A stretch of DNA of 64,000 nt from Ilyomonas sp965199845 (GTDB lineage Bacteria > Bacteroidota > Bacteroidia > Chitinophagales > Chitinophagaceae). The stretch is from the NCBI GenBank assembly GCA_965199845.1, contig CBDATZ010000054.1, positions 1 to 64,000 of the forward strand, written 5' to 3'. The notes below the pieces were generated by a model. That model was not told the origin of the DNA. It did not search any database and saw only the letters and a program-made list of their open reading frames with translations. A program made the translations under genes and the position numbers. Positions 18,068-27,868 of this stretch are shown piece by piece; the first letter of the stretch is position 1, and each line of letters begins with the position of its first letter.

Positions 18068-20443
18068 TTATTTCCGTATCGTTCTACAGCCAAATAACCT
18101 GCCCGCTGTTTTACCGTTTGTTGCCTGTATGCGCACCACTACCTTTGTTTTGCCTGCAATCAGTTGTACGGGAATGTCGTAAACCTTATCAAAGAACTTG
18201 CCCGTAGTTCCACCGGTAAGTTCTTCGGAAGCAATCACATTATCGTCTATCAGGATGTCGAAGGTGCGGTTTTTATCGTCGCCGAGATAGGTGCACAGCA
18301 ACGCATTGGCAACGTTTGACTGTACCTTCATATCAAATGAAAAGAATCCGTTATTGCGCACTTCCCTGCCGGTTCTGCCAAAGGCATCGCCAGTATACGA
18401 CTGCTCGCTGGCTTTTAAATTATGGTCACGTTCCGGCTGCATTTCGCCAAGGCGCATGATGTCGATGGTCTTTCCCTCCACTTCTTTCCGGTGCTGCTTT
18501 TCGGCTTCATATTCTGCCTGCCGTGCTGTCCAGTCTTTTGTGGTAAAGAAGTCCCAGTACACGCTGTAATAATTATTAGTATTCTTGTAAAACGGCGAGA
18601 GGGCAACATCGAAGGGTTTGCCCACACCTGTCATGTGAAAGAGCAGCGGCTGAACTTTATCCTGCACCGCCCAGTCGCTTACATTGCGGTTGTCCGTGAG
18701 TAATACAGGTGTTCCGTAGACAGGGTCGGGCATCGTATCACCCAGGTTGCCTGCCAGTACCAGCGGACCGTACATCATTGCCACGCGGTTTTTATTGTCG
18801 GGCATGCTTTCGGTGTAGAGACTCATGGGAAAAAAGACTTCTATCTTATCATTATTGCTCCATTTCCTGTTGACAACCAGATAGCCTGTGGAATCTCTTT
18901 GAGTATTAACTGTCTTGCCATTAACTTTAATAACGCCAGTTTGTTTTGCCCACCACGGCTGGCGAATGCGCACCGAAAAAGAAGAAGGAGAAGTCGTGTT
19001 TATAGTAATAAAACTCACACCTTTTTCAGGGTAAGAGGTCTGCTGTGTGATAGTTGCCTGCCTGCTTTTCCAGTTCAGTTGGGAAGGAATAAAAAGATTG
19101 ACATACAAACTGCCATCAGCACCTTCAAAATAAATATCTTCTGTGTATTTGGAATGATTCTCCATACCACTGCCAACGCAGCAGGTAAAGGTGTTGAACG
19201 AATCGCTGAACTGTTTTTTACCTCCCATGCGCAGCGGCTCGAAATAAAGCATCGTGGCATCATCCGGATTTTGCGAAGTAAGAATATCATTGTACAAAGC
19301 GCGCTCATAATAATCCATCAGGGACGATGCCGGCTGCCAGCTGAACAAATGCCCGGTTAGCTTTAGCATATTGTAGGCACAGCAACTTTCGGTAGTATTG
19401 TCGCTAAGTGCATTATTCAGCTTGCCCGGCGCGCCAAGGTATTCATAATTGCCGTTGCCGCCATTTACATACGTGTGATCATGCACAGTAATATTCCAGT
19501 ATCTTGCAGCAATGGTTTCATCACTTTTGGATGATGTCAGTTCGTACTGCCGCGCACTGCCGATTGCCTTCGGGATGTTCGTGTTGGAATGCTTGCCCGA
19601 AATGGGGTCTTCCTTTCCTTCTGCAAGCGGCTTCATTACAAAATCATCATAGAACTTGTACGATAACGTCAGGTATTTTTTATTGCCTGTGATGGCATAA
19701 ATATTTGCCAGCACATCGTTCATGCCGCCATACTCACACTTCAGCATTTTCTGACGCTGCTCATCGGTAAGTGGGTTTACAATGTCTCCCACCCAGTCAG
19801 ACATTTTGGTTACAATAGTTAAGGCTTGTTTGTTATCGCAATAGAGATAGGCATCTACCAAACCTGCCATCACTTTGTGCACGGTGTACCAAGGGCTCCA
19901 GGCACCGTTCAGGTCGAAGCCGCCGCTTTTGATGATGCCGTGCTGTACTTTATACCAAAGCGAATCTTCCTTGGGAATCGCCCCTACATAACCAGTCTTT
20001 CTTGCGGTTTGACATTTGGTTAATTCGCCTACGATGTAATCAACTCTATCTTTAAAATCTTTGTTGCCCGAGGATGCATACATCATAGAACAGGCAGAAA
20101 GATAATGTCCCAATGTGTGACCGGACAAGCCATCGTTTTCCCAGCCACCATAAATCGAATCTTTTACCGGCAGGCCCGCATTTTTATAAAAGCGGTACAG
20201 CAACCGGTCAGGCTTTAGCGCAAGCATGTAGCCGGCATCAATGTCCATCGCATGTTTGAAGGGACTTCCTTCGGTAAGCTTCACATCTTTCAGGTTAAAA
20301 GCATAAGCTTTCAAACCAATGGCTGGTTGTATTTTGATCTTAGGATTGTTTTTTTCAGGTAAGTAAGACTGCGAAAAACTGGTTACCGATAAAAAACAAC
20401 AAGCTGCTATTACAAATGAAGCTGATTTTTTATTGATGATCAT
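18068..20443 (-). CDS. DUF1680 glycoside hydrolase, GH146-like beta-L-arabinofuranosidase
   Basis: Secreted enzyme of 791 residues (ATG 20443; signal about 1-25, ending SFSQS). An (alpha/alpha)6 barrel with the GH146-type N-terminal pattern GGWENDGLSGHTLGHYLSA is followed by beta-sandwich domains and a C-terminal domain. In this clan a zinc-bound Cys acts as nucleophile; the matching residues are Glu352 and Cys354 (TESCC) and the pair Cys421-Cys422 (FTCCVGSG). Expected role: release of beta-L-arabinofuranose from arabinan or arabinosides; the exact family (GH146 versus GH127) is inferred from N-terminal motifs. It is the last gene of the minus-strand locus. Confidence 0.88.
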   Translation of the reverse strand: MIINKKSASFVIAACCFLSVTSFSQSYLPEKNNPKIKIQPAIGLKAYAFNLKDVKLTEGSPFKHAMDIDAGYMLALKPDRLLYRFYKNAGLPVKDSIYGGWENDGLSGHTLGHYLSACSMMYASSGNKDFKDRVDYIVGELTKCQTARKTGYVGAIPKEDSLWYKVQHGIIKSGGFDLNGAWSPWYTVHKVMAGLVDAYLYCDNKQALTIVTKMSDWVGDIVNPLTDEQRQKMLKCEYGGMNDVLANIYAITGNKKYLTLSYKFYDDFVMKPLAEGKEDPISGKHSNTNIPKAIGSARQYELTSSKSDETIAARYWNITVHDHTYVNGGNGNYEYLGAPGKLNNALSDNTTESCCAYNMLKLTGHLFSWQPASSLMDYYERALYNDILTSQNPDDATMLYFEPLRMGGKKQFSDSFNTFTCCVGSGMENHSKYTEDIYFEGADGSLYVNLFIPSQLNWKSRQATITQQTSYPEKGVSFITINTTSPSSFSVRIRQPWWAKQTGVIKVNGKTVNTQRDSTGYLVVNRKWSNNDKIEVFFPMSLYTESMPDNKNRVAMMYGPLVLAGNLGDTMPDPVYGTPVLLTDNRNVSDWAVQDKVQPLLFHMTGVGKPFDVALSPFYKNTNNYYSVYWDFFTTKDWTARQAEYEAEKQHRKEVEGKTIDIMRLGEMQPERDHNLKASEQSYTGDAFGRTGREVRNNGFFSFDMKVQSNVANALLCTYLGDDKNRTFDILIDDNVIASEELTGGTTGKFFDKVYDIPVQLIAGKTKVVVRIQATNGKTAGRLFGCRTIRK

Positions 20444-20575
20444 CGTTACGTATTTTGTGAAATAAACGCTTAGGTAAGTAAAGAATGCGTTTGTAAAAAG
20501 ATACAAAAAATATTGGTTTACCTAAACCAATATTAACCGGCTTTGTACACCGATTCTCCTTTACGCTTAAATAAC

Positions 20576-22096
20576 TTACTTACCCAGCCAGCTTTGCAAT
20601 ATTTTTTTTTGTAAAGCGTCTGTCTGCTGCAATGGATGAATGGTAAAAGAGCCATTGGCAGCATCAATCGTCAGGCCGCCATAAGCCAGGTATTTGGTAT
20701 AGTTCACTTCCTTTGTCGTGTACACATAATCGAATAACTCAGACAATGATTTACCGGCTGTTTCTTCACATGTTTTTCTCAATTCCGCTTCTGTAAATCC
20801 GCGATGCTTCTGCTTGTAGTAAGTATTGTAAAGAGTACGCATCACATCATCCAGCGATTTGCTGTTTTGTGTATCGTGCCGTATGGCAAAGTCGAGCAAC
20901 AAAGCTATTGCGGGCCCCTTGTCGTAATATGAAATTGTTTTCTCAGGGTCATTGCCAAAAGGACCATCACTCCAGGTTTCAGCACTCGCTGCCGATAAGG
21001 ATTGATGACTCTTTCCGGCATGGGTTTCATAGGCTACGATGTTGGAGCGGAAATCATTATTCAGATCAGTATCAGTAAGGATGCCGGCGCGTTTTAATAC
21101 CATATATTCGTAATACACTGTCCAGCCTTCCGATACCCAAAGCTGTTTGGTTTTACTGCCATTATCATAATCAAACGGCCCCAGCTCAATAGGGCGAATT
21201 CGCTTTACATTGTAATTGTGGAAATATTCGTGAACCAGAAAACTAAGCATTCTTTTTCTGCCTTCTTCGGTATTCAACGTGCTGCCATCAAAGCTATTTG
21301 CTGATGAGGTAAGATGTTCAATACCGCCATTGCCCGGACCAATGCCGAGAAAAGTGTAATGCTGATAAGGAATATTGCCGATTGTATGGGTTGCCGTTTC
21401 AACAATACGCTTCATGTCGTTCATAAAAGCTGCTTTATCAAAGTTGCCTGGCTTATAGCCGATGAAGCGATGCAAAGCTCCTTTTATTGTAAAAGATGAT
21501 AACTCTTCCAGGTTGCCTGCCAGTATCGGACAATCATATAAGACATCAAAATCGGGTGCCGTATAGGTTCCCTGCGCTACAGAATCCAATCCGGTAGCTA
21601 TGCGGTTCCAGCCTTCGTAATTTTGTATCGTTACACTTACCGGTCTTTGTATCTGTTTTTCTACGTATAGAAATGTGGCAGCCGGTGTGAGGTAAGCGTG
21701 AGTCGTATCGATGAAGCTGGTTGCAACAAAAGGGCTGTCTGCCAGCACATCATAATCAATTATTATTTTGCCTGAGTTGCCTGTTTGGATTGACCATGTA
21801 TTCAGATTGATTTTTTTATATGACATAGAGTGGTTCAAACCATCCGTCACGTTGACATGGCTGACTCTTTTTGCATAATTCATAATTTGATAATATCCCG
21901 GGGTCCATTGCGGCATCTTTATCCGTATAAGTTCTCTTTTTTTTACTAAACAAAACATCGTTACATGAGCACTGTGAGAAGCCGGATTGTTTAGTGATAA
22001 AGTAAAGTGGACTGTGTCCGTTTGCTGCGCTAATAAGGACTTTGATAGCAGGCAAACAGCCAGCGACAAACACCAAAAAAAATTTTTGTTTTTCAT
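20576..22096 (-). CDS. M61-family metallopeptidase (glycyl aminopeptidase type)
   Basis: Secreted zinc peptidase of 506 residues (ATG 22096; signal to about residue 24, SLLAQ). An N-terminal beta domain (MPQWTPGYYQI, AGNLEELSSF) precedes the zinc site HEYFHNYN at about 289-296, with the third ligand Glu in WVSEGW near 323. The GGIEHLTS motif of the family is present. Typical M61 proteins end in a PDZ domain; here the protein stops shortly after the catalytic region. It lies 132 bp upstream of the GH146-like gene on the same strand. Two in-frame ATGs lie upstream (22168 and 22105). Confidence 0.85.
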   Translation of the reverse strand: MKNKNFFWCLSLAVCLLSKSLLAQQTDTVHFTLSLNNPASHSAHVTMFCLVKKRELIRIKMPQWTPGYYQIMNYAKRVSHVNVTDGLNHSMSYKKINLNTWSIQTGNSGKIIIDYDVLADSPFVATSFIDTTHAYLTPAATFLYVEKQIQRPVSVTIQNYEGWNRIATGLDSVAQGTYTAPDFDVLYDCPILAGNLEELSSFTIKGALHRFIGYKPGNFDKAAFMNDMKRIVETATHTIGNIPYQHYTFLGIGPGNGGIEHLTSSANSFDGSTLNTEEGRKRMLSFLVHEYFHNYNVKRIRPIELGPFDYDNGSKTKQLWVSEGWTVYYEYMVLKRAGILTDTDLNNDFRSNIVAYETHAGKSHQSLSAASAETWSDGPFGNDPEKTISYYDKGPAIALLLDFAIRHDTQNSKSLDDVMRTLYNTYYKQKHRGFTEAELRKTCEETAGKSLSELFDYVYTTKEVNYTKYLAYGGLTIDAANGSFTIHPLQQTDALQKKILQSWLGK

Positions 22097-22168
22097 AATT
22101 TTCATAAGCTTCTTACCAGAATTATAATAATATGTAAGATCCTTTTTTAAGGCTATATGTTCATTCAC

Positions 22169-23305
22169 AAAAATTGACTCATACTGTATAAATATTATCC
22201 TTTCTGTTAAGATATTAAATTTTGCAGACTTTATGTGCAGGTGTATTACAACTATAATATTTTCCTAAATAAAGAGGTATTTGTAAACAACGTTCCTTTT
22301 ATGTTGAACTGGATATTTTTTATATTGAAACCAATTCTTGTGTTATACTTTTTAAAAGTAAAAATGTAAGCTGAAAGAAGGGAAAAGTCGGATAATAAAT
22401 TTAAATCGAATATTTTTTGAGCAGTAGATTATTTTTATTGACCAAATTGCCATTTGATCTTCCTGCTGTATATGTCAAAAATCTTTTGCAATGATTGATA
22501 GTTTACTTCATTTGAAAAGCCCAGACTGAATGCATAAATAAAAAAATAAATTTAGAATCTGTTATTTACGGCAAAACAATGATGATACAATTATTCAATT
22601 GTTACTTCCCAAATTAGACTTTGTAACTATTTAATTTGAGTAACAAGGATGATATTGTTCCTCCTAAAATAGCTTCAAACAGTAAGATTTCGGTATTTGG
22701 TTCATCTAAGTTCTTCGGTATGTTATTATAACCCAACTGTAAGAAGCACTAAAATTGTTTTCCGATAAAACCTTTTGCTACATATTCATTTTGGTTACAA
22801 TCAATGCTATGTTTAAATTCAAAATATTCACAGTACATTATCTGGTTTTTAGTACAACAGTGATATATATCAATGCCAGTGAAGATGAGTTGTAAGAGGC
22901 TTATAAACAGGTTACTTATCAGGGGCCAATTTCTCTTCCAAATAGTCAACATCAGGCTGGCGAAGTGGTTTTTCATTAAACGTTTTATTTAACTCATCCT
23001 GAGTAGAGGGGCAGAAATAAGTTCCGGCAGATTATAAGTAATAAAGGAAGTGAAAAAGAAAATAATTAGAGTTGGACAAATGAAAATTACATTAGCAATT
23101 ACCGTAGAATTATTCATAAAGGCAGCGTTTTTAAGTAATAAGTATTTATAAATTAATTATGGATTTTTTCTAACAGAAATATTTCAAGCCATGTGTTGGT
23201 TGTTAATACCTTATTTTGCTGATGAACGACTTATAATTTTATTATTAAATAGAGCCGCCTGAACAGGCAGATCTATTTAACGCACAAGAGGGATAAGAGC
23301 CATAA
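22169..23305. other. Long AT-rich spacer
   Basis: About 1.1 kb without a convincing gene. The longest ORF (22749-22976, minus, 75 residues) has no recognisable motif. A small perfect palindrome (gcctgaacaggc, 23257-23268) lies about 40 bp after the PorV-like stop and might end that transcript. Nothing else was recognised; it probably holds decayed sequence and the promoter of the M61 gene. Confidence 0.5.
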
Positions 23306-24415
23306 CTATTTATTTTTACTGCCCAAATCGAACAGCACACCAAAGCGCAATGTGTTCGACAATGGGTTACGGCTTACACCGCTTCCTGTTTGAAACAGGT
23401 ACGAAACATTGATGTTTACATCACTTAGCTTTAAACCTACACCGGCCGTTACAAACTTGCTATCACCCGCATATTCCGTTTCCCAATGATAACCGGCGCG
23501 AGCAAAGAACTGGTTATTATAACCATACTCGCCGCCAATAGCTGCTGTCCAGGCTTTGTTGGAAAAAGAAGACCCTACACCGCTGATCACGCTTTTATCA
23601 AAGTAATCACTTTCGTTCGCAGAGTCTAATACCGGTACAGATAAATGATTGCCGTCCGCAGATAAGGTAAGCTTGTTGTCTACATTCAATACCCATGTGT
23701 AGGTCGCGCCGATGCCTATGTTGGCGGGTAAAAAATATTTATTACCCGCACCATGGGTATAGTTCATTTTAGAACCAATGTTCGATAGCGTAAGACCTGC
23801 CGAAAAGCCTGCTCCGTTTGAATCTACTGCATTGTAATAAGCCGAAACATCTCCTGCAATAGCGTTACCGCTGCTGTAGGCTTTCCCGGCATACATACCC
23901 TCCATTAATTTGGAATTGATATAGCGCAGGGAAACGCCAACCCCAAAGCGGCGGCTTACTTTCAGCGAATAACCGCCTTCAATGGAAAACTGGCGCGGGC
24001 GTTCGGAGCCCAGCACAGTAGTTCCATCATTGGTAAGGTTGATATCACCCATATTAAAGTAGCGAACGCCACCCGTTATAGCAGACGTTTCATCCAGTTT
24101 GTAATAGCCGCCGATGGATGCTAGGAACACATTGTCTGTAAGGTCGGACAGCCAGGGAATATAGTTGGCTGCTATACCGGCTTTCGCAGTTGCAAATGCC
24201 GCTTTAGAGTTGTTCCAGAATGTTGTGTTAGCGTCTGGAGATAGCGCAATGCCGACATCGCCCATCGCGCCGCTACGCGCATCGGGAGGGATTTGTAAAA
24301 AGGGCGCGCTACTGGTAGCCACGTTTACCATAGATGTTTGCGCTTGTGTATTACCTGCCGTAATAACTAATAAAAACAAAGACAAAGCAGCCGCCGAAAT
24401 ATATTTCTTATTCAT
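23306..24415 (-). CDS. PorV/PorQ-like T9SS outer-membrane protein
   Basis: Outer-membrane barrel of 369 residues. The start is ATG 24415 (MNKKYISAAALS); the upstream ATG at 24457 is less suited to the signal peptide, which ends near GNTQAQ. The mature N-terminus SAPFLQIPPDARSGAMGDVGIALSPDA is the PorV signature. PorV shuttles T9SS cargo to the PorU sortase at the cell surface. It follows the gene for a T9SS cargo protein by 79 bp, so the two are probably co-transcribed. Whether this is the housekeeping PorV or a locus-specific paralogue cannot be told. Confidence 0.85.
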   Translation of the reverse strand: MNKKYISAAALSLFLLVITAGNTQAQTSMVNVATSSAPFLQIPPDARSGAMGDVGIALSPDANTTFWNNSKAAFATAKAGIAANYIPWLSDLTDNVFLASIGGYYKLDETSAITGGVRYFNMGDINLTNDGTTVLGSERPRQFSIEGGYSLKVSRRFGVGVSLRYINSKLMEGMYAGKAYSSGNAIAGDVSAYYNAVDSNGAGFSAGLTLSNIGSKMNYTHGAGNKYFLPANIGIGATYTWVLNVDNKLTLSADGNHLSVPVLDSANESDYFDKSVISGVGSSFSNKAWTAAIGGEYGYNNQFFARAGYHWETEYAGDSKFVTAGVGLKLSDVNINVSYLFQTGSGVSRNPLSNTLRFGVLFDLGSKNK

Positions 24416-24494
24416 AAACAGAATGATAAAAGATAAACAGGAATTGAGGAAAGGCATCGCTTACCATGAGGAAAGCGATGCCTTGGATAAGATA

Positions 24495-27400
24495 TTAATG
24501 GGCAACAATCAGTTTCAGTTTATACTTGTCGTGACTGTAAGTATCTATGCGGATAAAATACACGCCAGTCACTAAGTTTTTAACCGAAAACGAAATGGTG
24601 TTAGTATCCGCCGGAATTTGCTTTGTAAGCATTTTAGCACCTTTCGTATCGTATACCGAAAGCACACCGCCGATAGCAGCCGGGTAATTCACCGTAGCCA
24701 TATCCGTTGCCGGGATAGGAAATACCATTGGTGTTGTAATGCGGCCCGAACTGATATTTGTTGCTGCTTTGTTTACTGTAACCATTACTGTATCGGAAGC
24801 CGCTGCGCTGTCGTTATCGGTTGCCGTTAAGGTGAATGTATAAATACCTTCTGCCAGATTATCCATCACGCAGGATAAACTGCCGGGACTCACGATGTAA
24901 GCTGTTGAAGGACCGGAGATCTGCCTCCACGCAATAGCTTTTATCACGCCGTCAGCATCGCTGGACGTGCCCACTACATTTGCATCATTATCGGGCAATG
25001 TAATTGTAATATCTGAACCCACGTTCACAACCGGCGGTTCATTGCTTTTACGAACAATTATGATAAGGGTATCACTTGCCTGGTTGTCGTTGTTATCGGT
25101 CGCAACCAGTTTAAACTGGTAAGTGCCAACGGTTAGCCCGCTGATGGCAGTGGATAGATTGGCACTGTCGGCTATCGTGTAAGCATCCGGTCCTGTTATC
25201 TTCACCCATTGTGTGCTCATGATAGAGCCGGCAGGAGAAGATGCGTTGCCAGCGAGAGCAGCAGTGCCGGCAGCCGACAAAATAGACTGGTCGGCACCAG
25301 CATTTACAACTGGTGGTGCGCCTGCAGTGCCGGTTACGGTTCCACATTGAACGGTGTTGCCAAAAGCCATTTTAGCTTCGCCAAAAGGAACGTAGACAGC
25401 ATTGGTATCTACGTTAAGAATATTGTCATAGCTGCCGTCGCAGAACCCGCGGGGCACTGCACCCGGCCGGGAAAGCAAGCCATCTGCCTGCAGGTACCTG
25501 CCACCATTGGCGCAGGCACTGAATATTTCGGCATCGCCACCAAACTCGCCTTTATTACTTACTATTGCACCCCACGAAAATACATTGCCACCCATGATGG
25601 AGCCACCGATGATGGTACCATAGTTTACGACAGCGTTATCTGTGATCTTCGAGGTATCTGATACGGTTGTAAAAGGCACTTTTGCCCTGTCGGATACGGT
25701 TGCATTTTCTTTAACAACGGATGCACCGTACACATCGGCAAAGCCGGAAATAACAGCATTGTCTGAGACCACTGCATCCTGCCGCACAGTGGCTTTATCC
25801 AGCACTTTTGCATTGCCGGTTACGTGTGCGTTATCCAGCACTGCTGCATGCGGGGCCACATAAGCCGTTGCATCTACCTGTGCTGTAGCTGCTACAAAAC
25901 CACCGCCATTCGGATGTGGTGCGCCGGCTATCCCTGCAATACTATGAAAATCGGTTTGATATCCTTTGGGAACCATACCGCTCATGTGTACTTCCCATGG
26001 ATAGCGGAACTCCTTGGGGAAACCGATCTCAAATAAATCAGTATGCACATGAAACGTTGTGGGAGCGCCCAGCACTACCAGGTAATATTCTTTTGTGCCT
26101 TGTGGAAATTTATACGTTACCTCGCTGTCAGAGTATTGGTTACTGTATGTACTTCTGCCATTGGCATCAACACTTACAAAACCATACAACCAGCCGGAGC
26201 TTGCATTCGGGTCAACATGGCCTTTGAATGTAAGATGGACATAGGGTTGGGAGCACGAAGAATCTTTTACAAACAATTGCACGATGTTGTACGCATACTG
26301 TTGTGGTGCCAAAGCATTGGGTATGGTATAATAATCTTTACCTAATGAATCGAGGATATCAGTCGGGCGCCAGTTCAGATTCGGATCGGCTTTTATGCCA
26401 TCCATTACCGGTTTGATATACGATTGGGTTCCATAATCCCATTCCACATTCCTCATGGCATGTTCCATAAAAAAGTTATTCATGCCGGCCTGGTCGGTAC
26501 TCATCAGTCGCTGAATGGTTTGAAACGGATGCTCGTGTTGTGTGGCATCGGCTTCCCTCCAGATTCTGCCAATAAAATCGATCCCGTATTTGTCTTTCAG
26601 CAGCTCTAAATAATACAGGTTCGCGTAGTGCTTACGCGCGGAGGACATCGTGTAGGAAGTGAAATTGAGGGCACGCGCGGGGTCAGCATTCCCTAACCCA
26701 TCAGGATGCCGTTGCCATGCCATAAACTGGGCGTGGGTTTCCCAAAAGAACCCGTTTTGAGCATCATTGAAACCATGACCGGGATACAAAGAATTTGTAA
26801 TCATGTACTGGCAGGCGTGCGCAAACTCGTGCGACAAGCCCCATGAATCTGTTGACATAGCTGCTATCGGGTCAACGAACATAGCGCCGATGATATTGTC
26901 GAAACCACCTCCAAAAAGATAGCCGGTGTATAAGCCTTCCCGCCATGTATTATTAATGATAACCGGTATTTTATAGGTAGCCAAATTTCCTGAGTCAGGT
27001 AACAAATGCCATTTGTTGATATAATCGCCGTATATATTTTCCAAGGAATCCAGGATAACCTGTGGGTCAAATTTCAAAGCCGGATTAGTAGATTGGGTAG
27101 GGTCGTCACCAGCCAGCGGTCCCCAGAACACGGCGAAGTTGGACGATTGTTTACAGCGCATTGTAGAATCCCAGGGAATATTTGCATTCGGGTCTTGCCA
27201 ATCTTTTGGGATGTATAATTCTTTACCAGTAGTGGCAGAAGGCGTTTTATAAACCTGCCATTCTATAATTCCGGTTGATTCCTGCGTGTTTTTCATCGAA
27301 ACCCGCAGGCTGTCGGTAGTTATGTTTGCAACAACGGTATTGAATGCATCTTTTACTTTGGGAACATCTGCGATTTTTACCCAGGAACTGCCGTTCCAAT

Positions 27401-27716
27401 ACTCCACGTATGCTGTTGTAGGAATAAGAACCCCACCTTCATCACTAAACCAATAAACTGAAATACTGTCAATCGAATACTGCTTTGACCAGCCATACTG
27501 TACCCATTGAATAGAATCCGAATTTGGCCAGTTGCCGTAAACGCCATGGTCCCTGTCACCGGAACTGGCGGGTGTAAAACCATCGTTTACGGCTGTTAAC
27601 ATCTCCCAAGGTGAGACATAAGACGTGCTGACGGTAGCAGTTGTCGCTATGTTAGTTACTTGCGCATTCACATTTGCAATAGCAAAGCATAGAACTATGA
27701 GAAAAGTTGTTTTCAT
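24495..27716 (-). CDS. Large T9SS-exported protein: discoidin-like, DUF6055-like, beta-helix, PKD, sorting domain
   Basis: Secreted protein of 1073 residues. In order: signal peptide (to about 19); an F5/8-type carbohydrate-binding-like domain (about 30-155, SIQWVQYGWSKQYSIDS); a DUF6055-like domain (about 185-480) with HEFAH at 296-300, a zinc-peptidase-like HExxH motif, and WETHAQF nearby; a beta-helix stretch of hexapeptide-like repeats (about 645-760, AHVTGNAKVLDKATV); two PKD/K319-like domains (about 800-985, PPVVNAGADQ); and a T9SS type A sorting domain (FPIPATDMATVNY to the end). Its role may be a surface-anchored protease or glycan-binding protein; activity is unproven. PorV lies directly downstream. 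Confidence 0.82.
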   Translation of the reverse strand: MKTTFLIVLCFAIANVNAQVTNIATTATVSTSYVSPWEMLTAVNDGFTPASSGDRDHGVYGNWPNSDSIQWVQYGWSKQYSIDSISVYWFSDEGGVLIPTTAYVEYWNGSSWVKIADVPKVKDAFNTVVANITTDSLRVSMKNTQESTGIIEWQVYKTPSATTGKELYIPKDWQDPNANIPWDSTMRCKQSSNFAVFWGPLAGDDPTQSTNPALKFDPQVILDSLENIYGDYINKWHLLPDSGNLATYKIPVIINNTWREGLYTGYLFGGGFDNIIGAMFVDPIAAMSTDSWGLSHEFAHACQYMITNSLYPGHGFNDAQNGFFWETHAQFMAWQRHPDGLGNADPARALNFTSYTMSSARKHYANLYYLELLKDKYGIDFIGRIWREADATQHEHPFQTIQRLMSTDQAGMNNFFMEHAMRNVEWDYGTQSYIKPVMDGIKADPNLNWRPTDILDSLGKDYYTIPNALAPQQYAYNIVQLFVKDSSCSQPYVHLTFKGHVDPNASSGWLYGFVSVDANGRSTYSNQYSDSEVTYKFPQGTKEYYLVVLGAPTTFHVHTDLFEIGFPKEFRYPWEVHMSGMVPKGYQTDFHSIAGIAGAPHPNGGGFVAATAQVDATAYVAPHAAVLDNAHVTGNAKVLDKATVRQDAVVSDNAVISGFADVYGASVVKENATVSDRAKVPFTTVSDTSKITDNAVVNYGTIIGGSIMGGNVFSWGAIVSNKGEFGGDAEIFSACANGGRYLQADGLLSRPGAVPRGFCDGSYDNILNVDTNAVYVPFGEAKMAFGNTVQCGTVTGTAGAPPVVNAGADQSILSAAGTAALAGNASSPAGSIMSTQWVKITGPDAYTIADSANLSTAISGLTVGTYQFKLVATDNNDNQASDTLIIIVRKSNEPPVVNVGSDITITLPDNDANVVGTSSDADGVIKAIAWRQISGPSTAYIVSPGSLSCVMDNLAEGIYTFTLTATDNDSAAASDTVMVTVNKAATNISSGRITTPMVFPIPATDMATVNYPAAIGGVLSVYDTKGAKMLTKQIPADTNTISFSVKNLVTGVYFIRIDTYSHDKYKLKLIVAH

Positions 27717-27868
27717 AATGATGAAGAATGCTTGAAAATTTCAAAAAATAAATAAGTTATTATCTACGCGTGTTGATTATTTGCGATTGAAAAAGGCCGT
27801 CTGTAGAAACAGAGCACCATGCGATCGCTTGTAAAAAATACACATTTGTAAAATGGCAGACCAACCAT

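Noticed and set aside
18899..19360. Plus-strand ORF of 153 residues
   Set aside because: Lies wholly inside the GH146-like gene on the other strand and has no domain.
22749..22976. Minus-strand ORF of 75 residues in the long spacer
   Set aside because: No recognisable motif, signal or ribosome binding site, and biased towards rare-looking composition; probably chance.
25209..25661. Plus-strand ORF of 150 residues
   Set aside because: Antisense to the repeat-rich part of the T9SS protein; its length reflects the repeat composition.
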